Of a stretch of 64,000 bases of DNA, positions 47,789 through 57,822 are shown in pieces. Both the position numbers and the translations under genes were made by a program. Location of the stretch: contig JAKJXP020000060.1 in assembly GCA_022225965.2 (NCBI GenBank), positions 124,001 through 188,000 of the forward strand, written 5' to 3'. The notes under the pieces were generated by a model. It made no database searches. It was not told the origin of the DNA and saw only the letters and a program-made list of their open reading frames with translations. This stretch comes from Diatrype stigma. Lineage: Eukaryota > Ascomycota > Sordariomycetes > Xylariales > Diatrypaceae. The stretch's first letter is position 1. The number at the start of each line of letters is the position of its first letter.

Positions 47789-50045
47789 TCATAATTTTGA
47801 CATAGGACGCGGGCTTGAAGTCGCCCACTGTCCTCCCACTTTCCTACCGCCTAGACCCAACTCCCGGATGAAGATATCCGCGGCCTTCTCCCCGATCATC
47901 AGCGCCGTGTTGTTGGTGTTGGCGCCCACGTTCTCGGGCGCGATGCTCAGGTCGGCGATCTTGAGGCCGCGGACGCCGTACACGCCGAGGCTGGAGTCGA
48001 CGACGCCGAGGTCCTCGCGGCGCGCCATCTTGCACGTGCCGAGGGAGTGCCAGGTGGTGTTGGTGTTCTCGCGCAGCCACTGCTCGAGCACGCGGTCGTC
48101 CTCGGCCGTGTACGAGATGGTGTCGGCGGGCCCGGCCCCGGGGGCGACCACGGGCGCCTCGTCGTCCGAGACCCGCTCCAGCACCGCCGCCGCCGAGCCC
48201 TTGGCGAACGGCGGGTGCGCCGCCGCCAGCTCCCCGCGGAAGATCCGCATCCGCCGCGCCACCTCCCGCTGCTTCTTGTACGCCCACATCACCTTCTTCA
48301 GGTCGATGTCGTGGTCGTCGCTGAAGAAGCCCGTCTCGAAGTCCAGGGGGTCGTCGGGGGACGGCCCGGTGATGTGCTAAGGATGCTTTGTTAGCATGCA
48401 TACGCAGATATCTGGACCAGCAAGCTCACTGCCCACTGCTGTGGAAAGGAAGATTGGGGGCAAGGTGGGGAGAGAGGGGGGACGAGAAATACGAGATAGG
48501 TGCAAAACATACGATGTGGCCTCGAGAATAGGGGTAGGCTGTGTAAGCCCCTAGTGTGAAATACTCTCCGGGTGGTATAGCGGAATGGTCACCGAGGAAA
48601 CTAGATTTTACTTGACGTTAGCATCTGTCAGGGGGATGTGTGAGGGTCTGGCAGCGGAATCGTTTCTGTGTTCCACCAGATGCCCAACGTCATTCGTCAT
48701 TACTCACCTGTTCACCATGGCTATTAGCATCAGCGGCCTGTTCGGCGCATCCTTGAAATCGCGATCCCAGGCGGCGCGGAACTCGGGGCCGAGCGCGTCG
48801 ACCTCAGCCTCTGTCGGGCGTATCTTGGACATGACGTCGATGGAGTTCCAGCCGAGCTTGGGATTCCGCTCCTGGAGCCACGTCTTGGCCGACTCCCGTC
48901 CCGACAGGACCCCGTCCAGCGTGCCCTCGGGGCCGACCACGCCCGCCCGGTACGCCGGCAGGAGCAGGTTGTGGTCCTGGTAGGCGTGGCCGACGCCGGG
49001 CAGGTCGGCGACGACCGGCACCTTCGCCTTCTTGAGCACCGCGGGATCGCCCAGGCCGGACCGCTCCAGCACCCCCGGCGTGCCGCACGCCCCGCACGAC
49101 ACGATCACGAGCTTGCGCGCCCGGATCGTCCGCGTCGGCGTGTGCGTCTGGCTGATGCCCTGCGCCTGGAACTGCCGGTTCGGCCGGTACTCGACGCCCA
49201 CGGCGCGCCGGGGCTGGCCCTTGCTCGCGCCCTCCTCGAACAGCACGCGCACGACCTGCGCCTCGACGAGCACGTGCAGGTTCGGGTGCTTGCCGTCCCG
49301 CAGCCGGGGGTGCAGGTACCGGTGGGCGGTGTCCTGCCGCTTGCCGTTCGAATCGACATAGCGGAGCCAGCGCTGCACGCCGTTGTTCGTGTCGTAGCTG
49401 TTCAGGTCCTCGAACTCGGGGTATCCGACCTGTCCCATGGCGTTGATGAAGTCTTCCTCGCTCACTTTTTGACGGTACGTGCCGCCGCTGATGTGGAGCG
49501 GTCCGTCGAACCCGTGGTATTTCTTACTCCCACGCCCGTGGTATGTTTCGAACTTCCTCAGGTACGGGAGCACGTCGTTGGCCGACCAGCCCTCGGTATT
49601 CCAGGCATCGAAGTCGTCCCGCTGGGCACGGGTGTACATGGTGAAATTGATGGAGGAACCGCCACCGAGGATGCCCCCGGAAGGGACGATCGGTATCCTA
49701 TCACCGAGTCTCGCTACTTTGTTTCCTTTGTAGAATAACGCAGTTTTGCTACCCGGGACGAGATGGGACATGAAGAACGCGGGGTTCACAACAGTGGGCA
49801 TGTTGTAGTTGTCAGTGCCTTGCTCGATGACCAAGATGGAGAGGTTAGCATCGGCGTCTGCTAACCTCGCGGCGACGATGCAAGCAGCCGTCCCACCTGT
49901 GTGTTTGTTAGTAACTGTATCTCCATACTGTAAAGATATTTGAAACTGAACGTCTAGGGGTAAGTTCGTTCGAGTCTGACTTACCGCCGGCGATGATCAC
50001 ATCCACCTCCTCGATGTCATTAGCGAGCTTGCTGAATATGGCCAT
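47789..50045 (-). CDS. GMC oxidoreductase, alcohol oxidase-like, peroxisomal
   Basis: FAD-dependent glucose-methanol-choline family enzyme. Exons in coding order: 50045-49985, 49896-48708, 48600-48513, 48376-47789; 641 residues. The FAD-binding Rossmann motif is built across intron 1 (VDVIIAG-GGTAACIVAARLADAD). Next come GGGSSINFTMYTRAQRDDFDAW, the GMC signature region, and LVIVSCGACGTPGVLERSGLGDP (second GMC signature). Exon 3 encodes FLGDHSAIPPGEYFTLGAYT. The C-terminal catalytic part has TTWHSLGTCKM (active-site His) and NVGANTNNTALMIGEKAADI (Asn). The nearest known relatives by these motifs are methanol/alcohol oxidases of yeasts and filamentous fungi. The last residues are SKL, a type 1 peroxisomal targeting signal, so oxidase-made H2O2 would be formed in peroxisomes. 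Substrate cannot be told from sequence. Confidence 0.93.
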
Positions 50046-51397
50046 GATGAATATATTTCTGTTTTCTTGCTCCGTGATGGGAATGTACGGCCTTCATCTT
50101 TGTGATCTGGATCAGGAGCAGGTATTATATATCCATAGACGATCACGGGTTGTACCTGTCTTCTCCAAGCGAGGACCCCTCATTTTCACGGGAATAACAT
50201 ATGCTGTGCTCTGCAGCCACACTCGTAATATCGGAAAGAATGGCGAATGAAGTCAAGCGCCCAGACATCTCAGGTTACACGGTATAGCTCAAGGACACTA
50301 TTGATGTAGGTGTTCGATAAGGTGCACCGTTAGTACCACTCGAATAAAGCATCAAACTTTAGCGTACGGCACAGGAAAGGACGCGGGAGATAGGAATATA
50401 TTATGGTCATGGAGTGACTCCAAAACACTTCAGGGATTCGGTCAGGCGGTATTATATAACAAAATATTGGGGTGGTGTGGCCCCCCCCCCTCCGCCGCCC
50501 AGGGGCCAGCCGCTGCTGCGTTTCGAGACTGCTACGCTGTAGCCCTCCCGTGAGGCTCTTGTTGTGCTCGTAAGGCTGTTGTTACGTTCACGAGGCTATT
50601 GTTGCGCTCGCGAGAGTAGCCTTCTGCTTCCCCCGCAACGCCCTCCCGCCGGCCTGAGGGAGCTCGTACGTAAAACAAACGTAGGGAATCCATAGATAAC
50701 CACCACCCCATTAGATGACCCCACTGTTGATATCTCTTTGATGAGTGCCCACCTATTCCTTTCCTATAACCGCAAGCGTCCGCAGGAACGGCGGGCGGTC
50801 GAGCGACGGCGCGTTTATAGAGCTGGTCGAGTTATTGATCGTTGTTGTCGTAGGCGGTTGTAGATGGCAAGTTACCGTGAGGACCCTTCTGGACCCGTAG
50901 ACTATCTGAATTATCAACAGGGATCTCGATATGCAGATCACAAGGGTTCTCGTTGTGGGGAACTAGTTGTAGTTAAACTGCCGCTTTGCTCTTTCGAGAG
51001 TGGAAAGGTAACTCATCAGTGCTACTCAACGCCAATTCCGGAGAAACCCTTTTTATTGTTATATTTTTATTTTTATTTTTCTTTCTTTCGAGGGATGATA
51101 GTCATCGGAAAACACCTGCCCGAGTACCTTCCGGGTCGGAAAGGATAGGACAGTTGCTTATACGTAGTACGTATATGCCCTTTTTTTCAATTGCCGAGGC
51201 TAGCTGCAGGCGTGTGCGTCCCGTATCCAACTATGTATCCGTCTAGGTTGATATGGGTTTCGCCCCTGGGCTCGGTCCATCCTCGGAATCTTTTGAGCCC
51301 TAGCTTCTCTAGCACCCGATCCCTTTTGACGTTATCTCTCAATGCGGCTGTCTAAGCTCTCGGCCTCGGCTTCACCATCGCCCTTTCTCTCTAGTAA
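50046..51397. other. Intergenic region with short degenerate repeats
   Basis: Upstream of the GMC oxidase gene. Holds a C-rich patch (50480-50510) and three 20-bp degenerate repeats (50549-50608). A 94-codon ORF (50864-51148) ends in a low-complexity Phe/Tyr run and is not convincing. Confidence 0.55.
50549..50608. repeat. Three degenerate 20-bp tandem repeats
   Basis: Units CGTGAGGCTCTTGTTGTGCT, CGTAAGGCTGTTGTTACGTT and CACGAGGCTATTGTTGCGCT follow directly. Most, but not all, of their differences are C/T or G/A transitions. Confidence 0.7.
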
Positions 51398-51774
51398 CTA
51401 CCAGATTAGGAACTCGGGAGCGTTTTGGTGGTTCGCGACAAGCTCCACCAAGCCTCCAGGAACCCACGAAGGAATTCGTGCAGTATCCTCTCCCCCGGTG
51501 CTCTTGTGCTCCTTGAATTTATACCCAATCTCGGGCCAGCCAGCGGGGGTGGACTCGAGCGTGTGGACGCCGCCCTCCCCAACCAGCTCCCTAGTCGAAG
51601 CAAGAAACACGCCGAACAGAAAACATGTGGTTGTTACTGGGCGACCAAAAATCCCTGCATCTCTTTCTTGGTCTCCTCGGATATGTCGTCGACGCGCCTC
51701 TTCTCGGTGCTGATAATGACTTCGAGCTGGGTTCGCAGCTCCTGGTAGGCTGCGAGGTCGTCCTCCTCTACCAT
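51398..51774 (-). CDS. Possible small two-exon gene, 109 residues, function unknown
   Basis: Exon 1 51774-51638 encodes MVEEDDLAAYQELRTQLEVI followed by a charged, helix-like stretch to FLVA. A GTAACA donor and a CGACTAG acceptor (intron 51637-51591, 47 bp) join it in frame to exon 2, 51590-51398 (Q-ELVGEGGVHTLESTPAGWPE to APEFLIW, stop). Both exons have balanced, protein-like composition and GC-rich third positions, unlike the surrounding sequence; exon 1 ends exactly where a stop would follow if unspliced. No known domain recognised. It could instead be the remnant of a longer gene. An unspliced reading gives only a 46-residue peptide. Confidence 0.5.
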
Positions 51775-52115
51775 GGTATAGGTCGGTTAAGAAGCCGATC
51801 CATGCTGATAGGCCCCCGGTCGGTATTATTATGGAGAAATGGTACTACGGGAAACGGGGTTTTCACGGATACCCAATCTTGCGCCGCATCGTGAGCCGAC
51901 ATATGAGATCTCGTTTGAAGTGCCGATCAGAGTGTCAAGTCACGCAATCCACTCCACGAAGCACCTCCGTGGCGAGGACTGCAAGGCTGCCACGGGTCCC
52001 CTGAATTTGTGGATAATGTTGTAAGTGGATATGGGCCGTTGCTAGACTCCATGTGGACGGACGCCGTTAAAAAGGTCCTTGCCTACTTAAGTACCTTGTC
52101 TAGGGCCCATACTTA

Positions 52116-52236
52116 TACGCCCCCATGTACGGCCCCCATGTGTAAATAGTACGGCCCCCATATACGGCCCCCATATACGGCCCCCATATATAGCCCCCAT
52201 ATACTACGGCCTCCATATACACCCCCCATATACGCG
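52116..52236. repeat. 13-bp minisatellite, unit TACGGCCCCCATA
   Basis: About eight copies, some degenerate, with three exact ones in the middle. Upstream copies are interrupted by a short spacer. Confidence 0.85.
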
Positions 52237-52822
52237 GCTGGACGCGTATATGGACCCTGAACTGCTAGGACTAAGCGTTGTAATGGGATATAGACGTGAA
52301 CCACATACGCCATACTTGGTGTCCACGAATTTCTACGAGTGGAAGCTCATTGTTACGTGGCAATGAGAAAGTGAAGCTCTCGTGTGTGGGTTGCAACATC
52401 TCGTGGATATGAACTCGTGGACACATGTGGATTGTGTGGTGTGATTTGACACCCTGGTACCGGTGGAGACTTTGCTGTTTGATACTGTTCAATATAGTCT
52501 TCTTGTGTGGTTATTACTGGATTATAGGATAGAACAAGAAGAGTGGACGCCAAGAGGAACCTTGCGATGCCAGGTTTGATCCATTGACATTTCTGGGTCA
52601 TCTCTATTTGGTCAGGGAGGCCTGCTGTACGACAATAAAAGCGAAACTTGCGAGATTACACAACTCGTCTACACAGTACAGCCAAGTTCACAATTTAGTA
52701 TAGGCTATTGATAATCTAATAATAGACAGAGAAAAAAAAAATCTACAGGAATTGGCCGAATAAGACCCCACACTAGTGCCAGGAACTTACTAAATCACTA
52801 CTTAGTAGGCGGGCGGTTCGAG

Positions 52823-52842
52823 TGAATACTACGTAGTATTCA
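52823..52842. repeat. Perfect 20-bp palindrome
   Basis: TGAATACTACGTAGTATTCA equals its own reverse complement. Centre is TACGTA, a motif frequent in this genome's intergenic DNA. Confidence 0.9.
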
Positions 52843-53203
52843 TGCTGGTCGTACTATACTTCAAATACAAAGATATACAGATAACCCAATGCAGTCAAAA
52901 CGATGGAAATCTCATTACTAATCTACGTCCTAAAGACAGGACCAAAACTCTAACTTCAGGGGATATCCTCAACCTTCTAGTATAAAGGGGTTCGCTGGCC
53001 CATCAACCCGAGATCTGATGAAAGAGTGGGATGCAATGTGCTTCACTGATTAAAGTCCACCAGAGATTTGGTCGTGGGACTTAGAGCCCCCCACGGAATC
53101 TGATCCTTGCTAAGGGGCTTTTGTCGCCTACTTCACCGCAATGCGACGACATCAGATCGACGGATGATGCGCACGCTGAAAGATGAAATCCTCCCTGCCA
53201 GCT

Positions 53204-54523
53204 TCACATACCGCCCATTCCGGGGAGAGCAGGCAGCCCTGTTATGGAAAGCACAAGCCGTTAGTGTCAAGACTTTTTCATAAAACAATAGTAGCAAAAT
53301 AAAGCATGGACGGTGAGTGACTGGTAACGTACAGCTGTCAATATCCTCGTCGACGGTGCTCTCGACCTGGCATGCGTTCATCTCGTTCACGCCCTGCGAC
53401 AACAGCGGGTTTCCGTTCTCGCAGGCGTTGAACATGCACGAGGAGTCCATGGCGCGCTGGAGCGCGTCGCCCTTCCAGCCGAACAGGTAGTCGGCGTGGG
53501 TGCCGTAGCCCTTGTTGTCGTCGAAGCTCAGGGTGAAGGGCTGCGAGCCGTCCGTGGGCCACATACTGTTGAACTGGGTCGTATCCCATAGGGTCTCGTA
53601 GGCGACCTGCGGCACGCGCACGGGATGCGACTCCGGGCAGGGGCCCGAATTCTGGAACGCCTCCTTCACCGTGTTGTACATGTGCGACTGGTGGTCGGGG
53701 CTGTCGACGTTCTTGCCGTCCCAGCATCTAAAACGTAACGGTCAGCGGATGTGGACTGTAACGGAGGAGGACAAGGGGATACTCACGCGGGGAAGTGGTG
53801 GACGGTCATGATACCACCGGGGCATTGCTCGGTCGGGAAGTCGTCAAGCTCGGGGAACCGGGTTCCTTTGTCCTGCAAGCAGACGAACTTGAGGCCGGGG
53901 CCGAACTTAGACTCGGATGTCGGGCTGCCGACGGTCATCCGGAATCCCTACGCAACGTTAACATTTCGCACTTCTAAACAACTCGTATGAATACATTTGC
54001 GGTAGGCAGCAGAGCTCAGATACCCAAGGGGCAACCGACCCTTCCTGCTTCGAATAACAGGACACCATAATGCTGGAGCGATGCAAGTGTGCAATATGCG
54101 TCGTGTACTTACAGGTGGGAAGGCTGTGATCTTCTGGTTTCCGTTGGAGTAGAAGTCCTGCTGTGTGTAGTAAACGGTCATTCCACCGTTGATGCCGTTG
54201 GGCAGGGCAGTGTTCTGCATGATGGGCACACGCTTGTACGTCCCGTTGGGGTGCTTGAAGAACATGACAGCAGTCCAGTAATTGGAGAAGTCCTCGGAGA
54301 ACGTACACGTCGTGCAGGTAGCCCGGTCGCCAATATCGCCGTCCGCGATGTCCATCGTCGCGTTGAAGGCATTCCCACCCACGATCTGGTGGAGATGGGC
54401 CGACGGGACCTTGCCGGGCTCAACGAGGGGGTCGAGACGCTGGATGCTGACGGTCGAGCATCCGAATCGGAGCGCGGCCTGGGAAGACCCGGCGAGGGCC
54501 AGAGTGAGAGAGAGCCACTTCAT
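53204..54523 (-). CDS. Secreted DUF1996-domain protein
   Basis: Four exons in coding order: 54523-54113, 53947-53787, 53727-53333, 53238-53204; 333 residues. Signal peptide MKWLSLTLALAGSSQA, cut before ALRFGCST. The DUF1996 domain follows with its usual landmarks: RLDPLVEPGKVPSAHLHQIVGG, CTTCTFSEDFSNYWTAVMFF, NGINGGMTVYYTQ, PP-GFRMTVGSP across intron 1, QCPGGIMTVHHFPA-CWDGKN across intron 2 and SHPVRVPQVAYETLWDT. The last exon adds only WLPALPGMGGM, a short tail that families often have (WLPxLPG). DUF1996 proteins are extracellular or wall-associated fungal proteins of unknown biochemical role, sometimes with WSC domains; none is present here. Many Cys suggest disulfides. Confidence 0.93.
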
Positions 54524-56450
54524 CTTCGCTGCTGCTGCTGGATGTTGGAGAGCCTGGACTGTGGTGTTCTTGGAGCGATGGACAGAGGAGTCTGAGCACG
54601 GGGGTTGTGCAAACCCGGCGCCAGCCCGTACATATGTATTCATGTCGTGTGCCCCATCTTCCCCCATGCTGCGAGCACTGCCGACGGCTTGCCACCCATC
54701 ATGATGCTAAGAATAGAATGATCGCCGTAGTTTATTGCAGTACGGCCGTTTAATCGCCTGTTGAATTTACCCGGGTGATGAGGTCCGATTCGGGCACCCC
54801 AACTCCGCATTTGCCGTATTAAGCAGCTAGCCAGCGTATCGCATCGGCGTCAAACGAGAAATACCTACAGGAAATGGGTTTATCGGGGACTGGAAAAGTT
54901 CTGACTCTTGGCCCATTACTTGTTCCACCAGTGTGCAGTGTTTTGGGCGCAGGACGATGCTTGGCGAAAGACGGCACGTCGACCGCCACGATATGCTAGC
55001 GCCGATTGGGCCCGGTAGAGAGGAAGCGAGCCTGTCATGAGGAACTTTTATTATCACAAGGCATTAGCTTCTATCTGCCGGAGTTGGAAATCCTGTCTCG
55101 GAAAAAGCACGATGTTACTATCGCGGGACTAGATATAGGGTATGAGGTCACTCTTTTCCAAGCGCCAAATTAAGGGGTTGTAGAAGCCAGATAGATGGAT
55201 TCGACGAGCGGTATAAGGCATAGGAAAGACGAGTATTCAGTCTTCACTGCTGTTACTGACAGTGAGACTCAACATGTCCAAATATTAGTATAGACCTATT
55301 GGTAGGCTTGTCGAAGTGACTATAGCCGTCAAGTAACTTGGTACGTATAGCTGTGTATGAACTATGAACTAGTGTGAATACCTTCTTCTCGTAGGAGACG
55401 ATATCTAGCCCTTCGTAACTGTCTTGACATGGGACCTACATCTTATCCTAAGCCGTTACAAGCCGAACTCTCTTTTGTTTACTGCGAGGCATAAGTTCAA
55501 GGGTTGATATTCACAAAGGAGGCTAGGTAACATCTCGAAAAGGCCATCGCCGGTATAACCGCTGCCTAGAATATCTTCTGGAACCTTCTGACCAACCCAA
55601 CCGGACAATGTATGCTACAGAGATAAGGGGTGGAGAAGCGTGCAGTCGTCATTTCTAAGTATAGAATTATATCCAACAGGGTGTGAGGCAGAAAGCCCGG
55701 CCGAAGAAAGCTGATAGGGCTTATACTCTCGAGCATGCATAGCATTGGCGCCAATGTAATATATTCTTAATTAACAGACGTCACTGCGTATGCTGCAGCC
55801 AGCCAGGTATCCGTCACGGGCTCATTTAAAGGTTTTGCGTTGCTGCACTCTTCAGGCCGGACCAAGAAAGCCTGCTATATTCACGGTCAAAGTATAGCTA
55901 CTTGCAGGATTTGACACATGTGAAAACCAGGTGCACACCCTGGGTTCAAGCCCTGCTAACCTTAGCAGTCAGAATACTGCTAGTCCTGGCTTATACCGAT
56001 ATTACAAACATTCTTGAAAGACTCGGGTGAAACCACGGATCGGGTCACGGATAGAGTCCTATAATGGTGGGAAATAGTTGTCCCCGAGGAAGGTATTTGC
56101 AAATGGGACCTTTTCTATGAAAAATAAGTGATTAAGGAGTCGCAGAAACCCGTGAAGAAATACTAAGGGGGCTAATATTCAAAATTGGAAAATAGTACAG
56201 AGATACTCGACTAGTCCCTTGTTCGAAGTTTGCTTTATAATGTATAGAGTCTAGTAATCTTGGATTCTCCCTAATTCTAGCTATCTCATTGGGAGTACCT
56301 CGAGGTATACGGTTTGTATGTTAGAACTCAGGCGTGGTATACTGATGGACTACTACACTTGGACACATAAAATTCATTCATTCGTTATTCTGAGTAGGTT
56401 TACTGTTCATCAAGGAACTGTGACACCTATTTATTGGTCGAATTTGATAT
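54524..56450. other. 1.9-kb intergenic region, no supported gene
   Basis: From the DUF1996 gene to the left target duplication of the small transposon (56443-56450). On the minus strand at about 55480-55760 one frame stays open with protein-like content (GWVGQKVPEDILGSGYTGDG), possibly a gene remnant. A GGTTCAAGCCC box at about 55933 lacks a matching tRNA fold. Confidence 0.5.
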
Positions 56451-56501
56451 GAGAATTACTAAATCTGCAGTGATTTTTATTGCTAAATTTGCAGTAACCC
56501 G
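56451..56501 (+). repeat. Left terminal inverted repeat of the 994-bp element
   Basis: Starts GAGAATTACTAAATCTGCAG. Contains two related sub-units around CTGCAG/TTGCAG. Confidence 0.88.
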
Positions 56502-56682
56502 TATTGGCAGTTATTATAACCGTTAGGTTTTGCTAGTCACATATTAAAGCTTTAAATGCAATATACTGCTAAATCATACCTGTTTTCCATTTTTTTTGCA
56601 TAATACAACCCCTATATTATATTTTAGCAAATTCGTATAATGTCATTGCCTATAATATTTCATTGCAGCCTTTAAAACGGCT

Positions 56683-56964
56683 TTAACCTTCCGTTAAATC
56701 AACAGAATCAGCTATAGCCGATTCGGGCACGTATATACCGGGCTTAAGCTCGAAATGCCCGTCCGGCATATCCGCCGCACGGCGCGCAGCAGCAGCTTTT
56801 ACTCTTCGGCTGCGCCGAGGGCTTATAATAGCCCCTTTTATAAATACAGTTATAATGAGATTTATAATTGGTGCAACCGGAGGCGTTGTTGCAATTCCTG
56901 TTGTTGCTGTTGCAGGCACCGAAGCCCTTATTTTTCCACCCTTTTCTACTACAGAAGCCCTTGA
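56683..56964 (-). pseudogene. 3' end of a transposon-borne coding region
   Basis: Open frame inside the 994-bp element, ending at the stop at 56683. It reads about 90 residues back through ATTGIATTPPVAPIINLIIT, a hydrophobic run, then a basic run and an acidic C-terminus. No start of its own and no recognised domain. The adjoining repeat-coded frame (56949-57170) is in another frame, so the region is broken. Confidence 0.45.
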
Positions 56965-57046
56965 TTTTGTAGGCAGTGTAGGCCGGGAGTTATTCCGCCC
57001 TTCCCTTTCCCCCCCTTTGGTGCCCCCCCTGGTGCCCCCCTTGGTG

Positions 57047-57136
57047 CCCCTTCGAGCAATACCCCTTCGAGCAATACCCCCTCGAGCAATACTCCTTCGG
57101 GCAGGGCCCCTTCGGGTAGTGCCCCTTCGGGCGGCA
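57047..57136. repeat. Six 15-bp tandem repeats inside the 994-bp element
   Basis: Units such as CCCCTTCGAGCAATA; the last three have diverged to CCCCTTCGGGYRGYR. The length, a multiple of three, would encode a five-residue repeat (PEGxL-like) on the minus strand, so they probably arose within a coding region. Confidence 0.85.
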
Positions 57137-57321
57137 CCTTCGCGCGTATGCTTCGTAAGTGATTGTACATTAAGTTCGTTAGCTTCTTATCGTAACTGCT
57201 CGCGTGTAAGGGGTTCGGGATTCGGGATAGTCGTTATTTTGTAACTGGGAATGGTTGCAGAATAACGTTGTGGAAGGTGGGTGGTTGTTGTTCTGAAGCT
57301 GGTTCGAATTGCTTCAGCAAT

Positions 57322-57376
57322 TAGGTGGGCAACTAGGTGGGCAGCTAGGTGGGCAGCTAGGTGGGCAGTTAGGTGG
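57322..57376. repeat. 12-bp tandem repeat TAGGTGGGCAGC
   Basis: About 4.5 copies, just inside the right inverted repeat of the 994-bp element. Confidence 0.88.
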
Positions 57377-57393
57377 CTACAGCAGGTGGCAGG

Positions 57394-57444
57394 CGGGTTA
57401 CTGCAGATCTAGCAATGGAAATTACTGCAGATTTAGCAATTCTC
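57394..57444 (-). repeat. Right terminal inverted repeat of the 994-bp element
   Basis: On the minus strand starts GAGAATTGCTAAATCTGCAG. Ends directly at the right TTTGATAT duplication. Confidence 0.88.
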
Positions 57445-57452
57445 TTTGATAT

Positions 57453-57822
57453 ATACCAGAGCTTCACTATGGATAATCGGTGTAACATGATGATGGAGAC
57501 TGTACTCAAGTCTTGTAAGTCGTCACTCTACTCCACTCCATTCATGAAGGACCTTTCGAGGAGTGGCGTAGACGGACCTGCGGCTATACAAAATCTAGTA
57601 GATAGGCGTGGATGGTGAATGCCGATCCGTGTCCACGCCGTGGACTTGGTGAAGTGGTGTGAAAGGCTGGTGTCTTGTCGGCTCGAAGAGTTGGAGACTA
57701 CCAAGCCACCTTCTGAGGGGTTTAAGAAGGAAAAAGGCTGTATCGTTTGGAAAGTTGGACTGCAGGATGACAGAAACACTGCTTATCACTACCTATATTC
57801 GACAATACACAGCCCTAACCCG
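57453..57822. other. Intergenic region, nothing seen
   Basis: Between the small transposon and the 3' end of the hydrolase pseudogene. Overlapping short ORFs on both strands carry no recognisable content. Confidence 0.5.

Larger units (their letters stand above)
51775..53203. other. Intergenic region with minisatellite and palindrome
   Basis: Contains a 13-bp minisatellite (52116-52236) and a perfect 20-bp palindrome (52823-52842). The Gly/Tyr-rich ORF at 52113-52313 is a product of the minisatellite. No supported gene. Confidence 0.65.
56451..57444. mobile_element. 994-bp DNA transposon copy with 8-bp target duplication
   Basis: Inverted ends 56451-56501 and 57394-57444 match at 45 of 51 positions; all six differences are transitions. 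The repeat starts GAGAATTRCTAAATCTGCAG. The element is flanked by an exact 8-bp duplication TTTGATAT (56443-56450 and 57445-57452). Inside, on the minus strand, a frame open to 56683 ends in a basic stretch (SPRRSRRVKAAAARRAA), then MPDGHFELKPGIYVPESAIA and a stop; upstream are a PEG-type 15-bp tandem repeat and a frameshift. It looks like an internally deleted, non-autonomous copy that keeps the 3' end of a coding region. Left part is AT-rich, right part is not. Family not determined; 8-bp duplications are typical of hAT elements and occur in some Mutator-like ones. Confidence 0.85.

Noticed and set aside
48971..49738. 255-codon + strand ORF
   Set aside because: Antisense of the GMC oxidase exon 2, without any domain-like sequence.
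52113..52313. Gly/Tyr-repeat ORF
   Set aside because: Caused by the 13-bp minisatellite; the unit length is not a multiple of three, so the frame is not kept.
55860..55990. Possible tRNA or tRNA-derived SINE (GGTTCAAGCCC box)
   Set aside because: The flanking bases do not pair into a T arm and no proper A box or acceptor stem was found.
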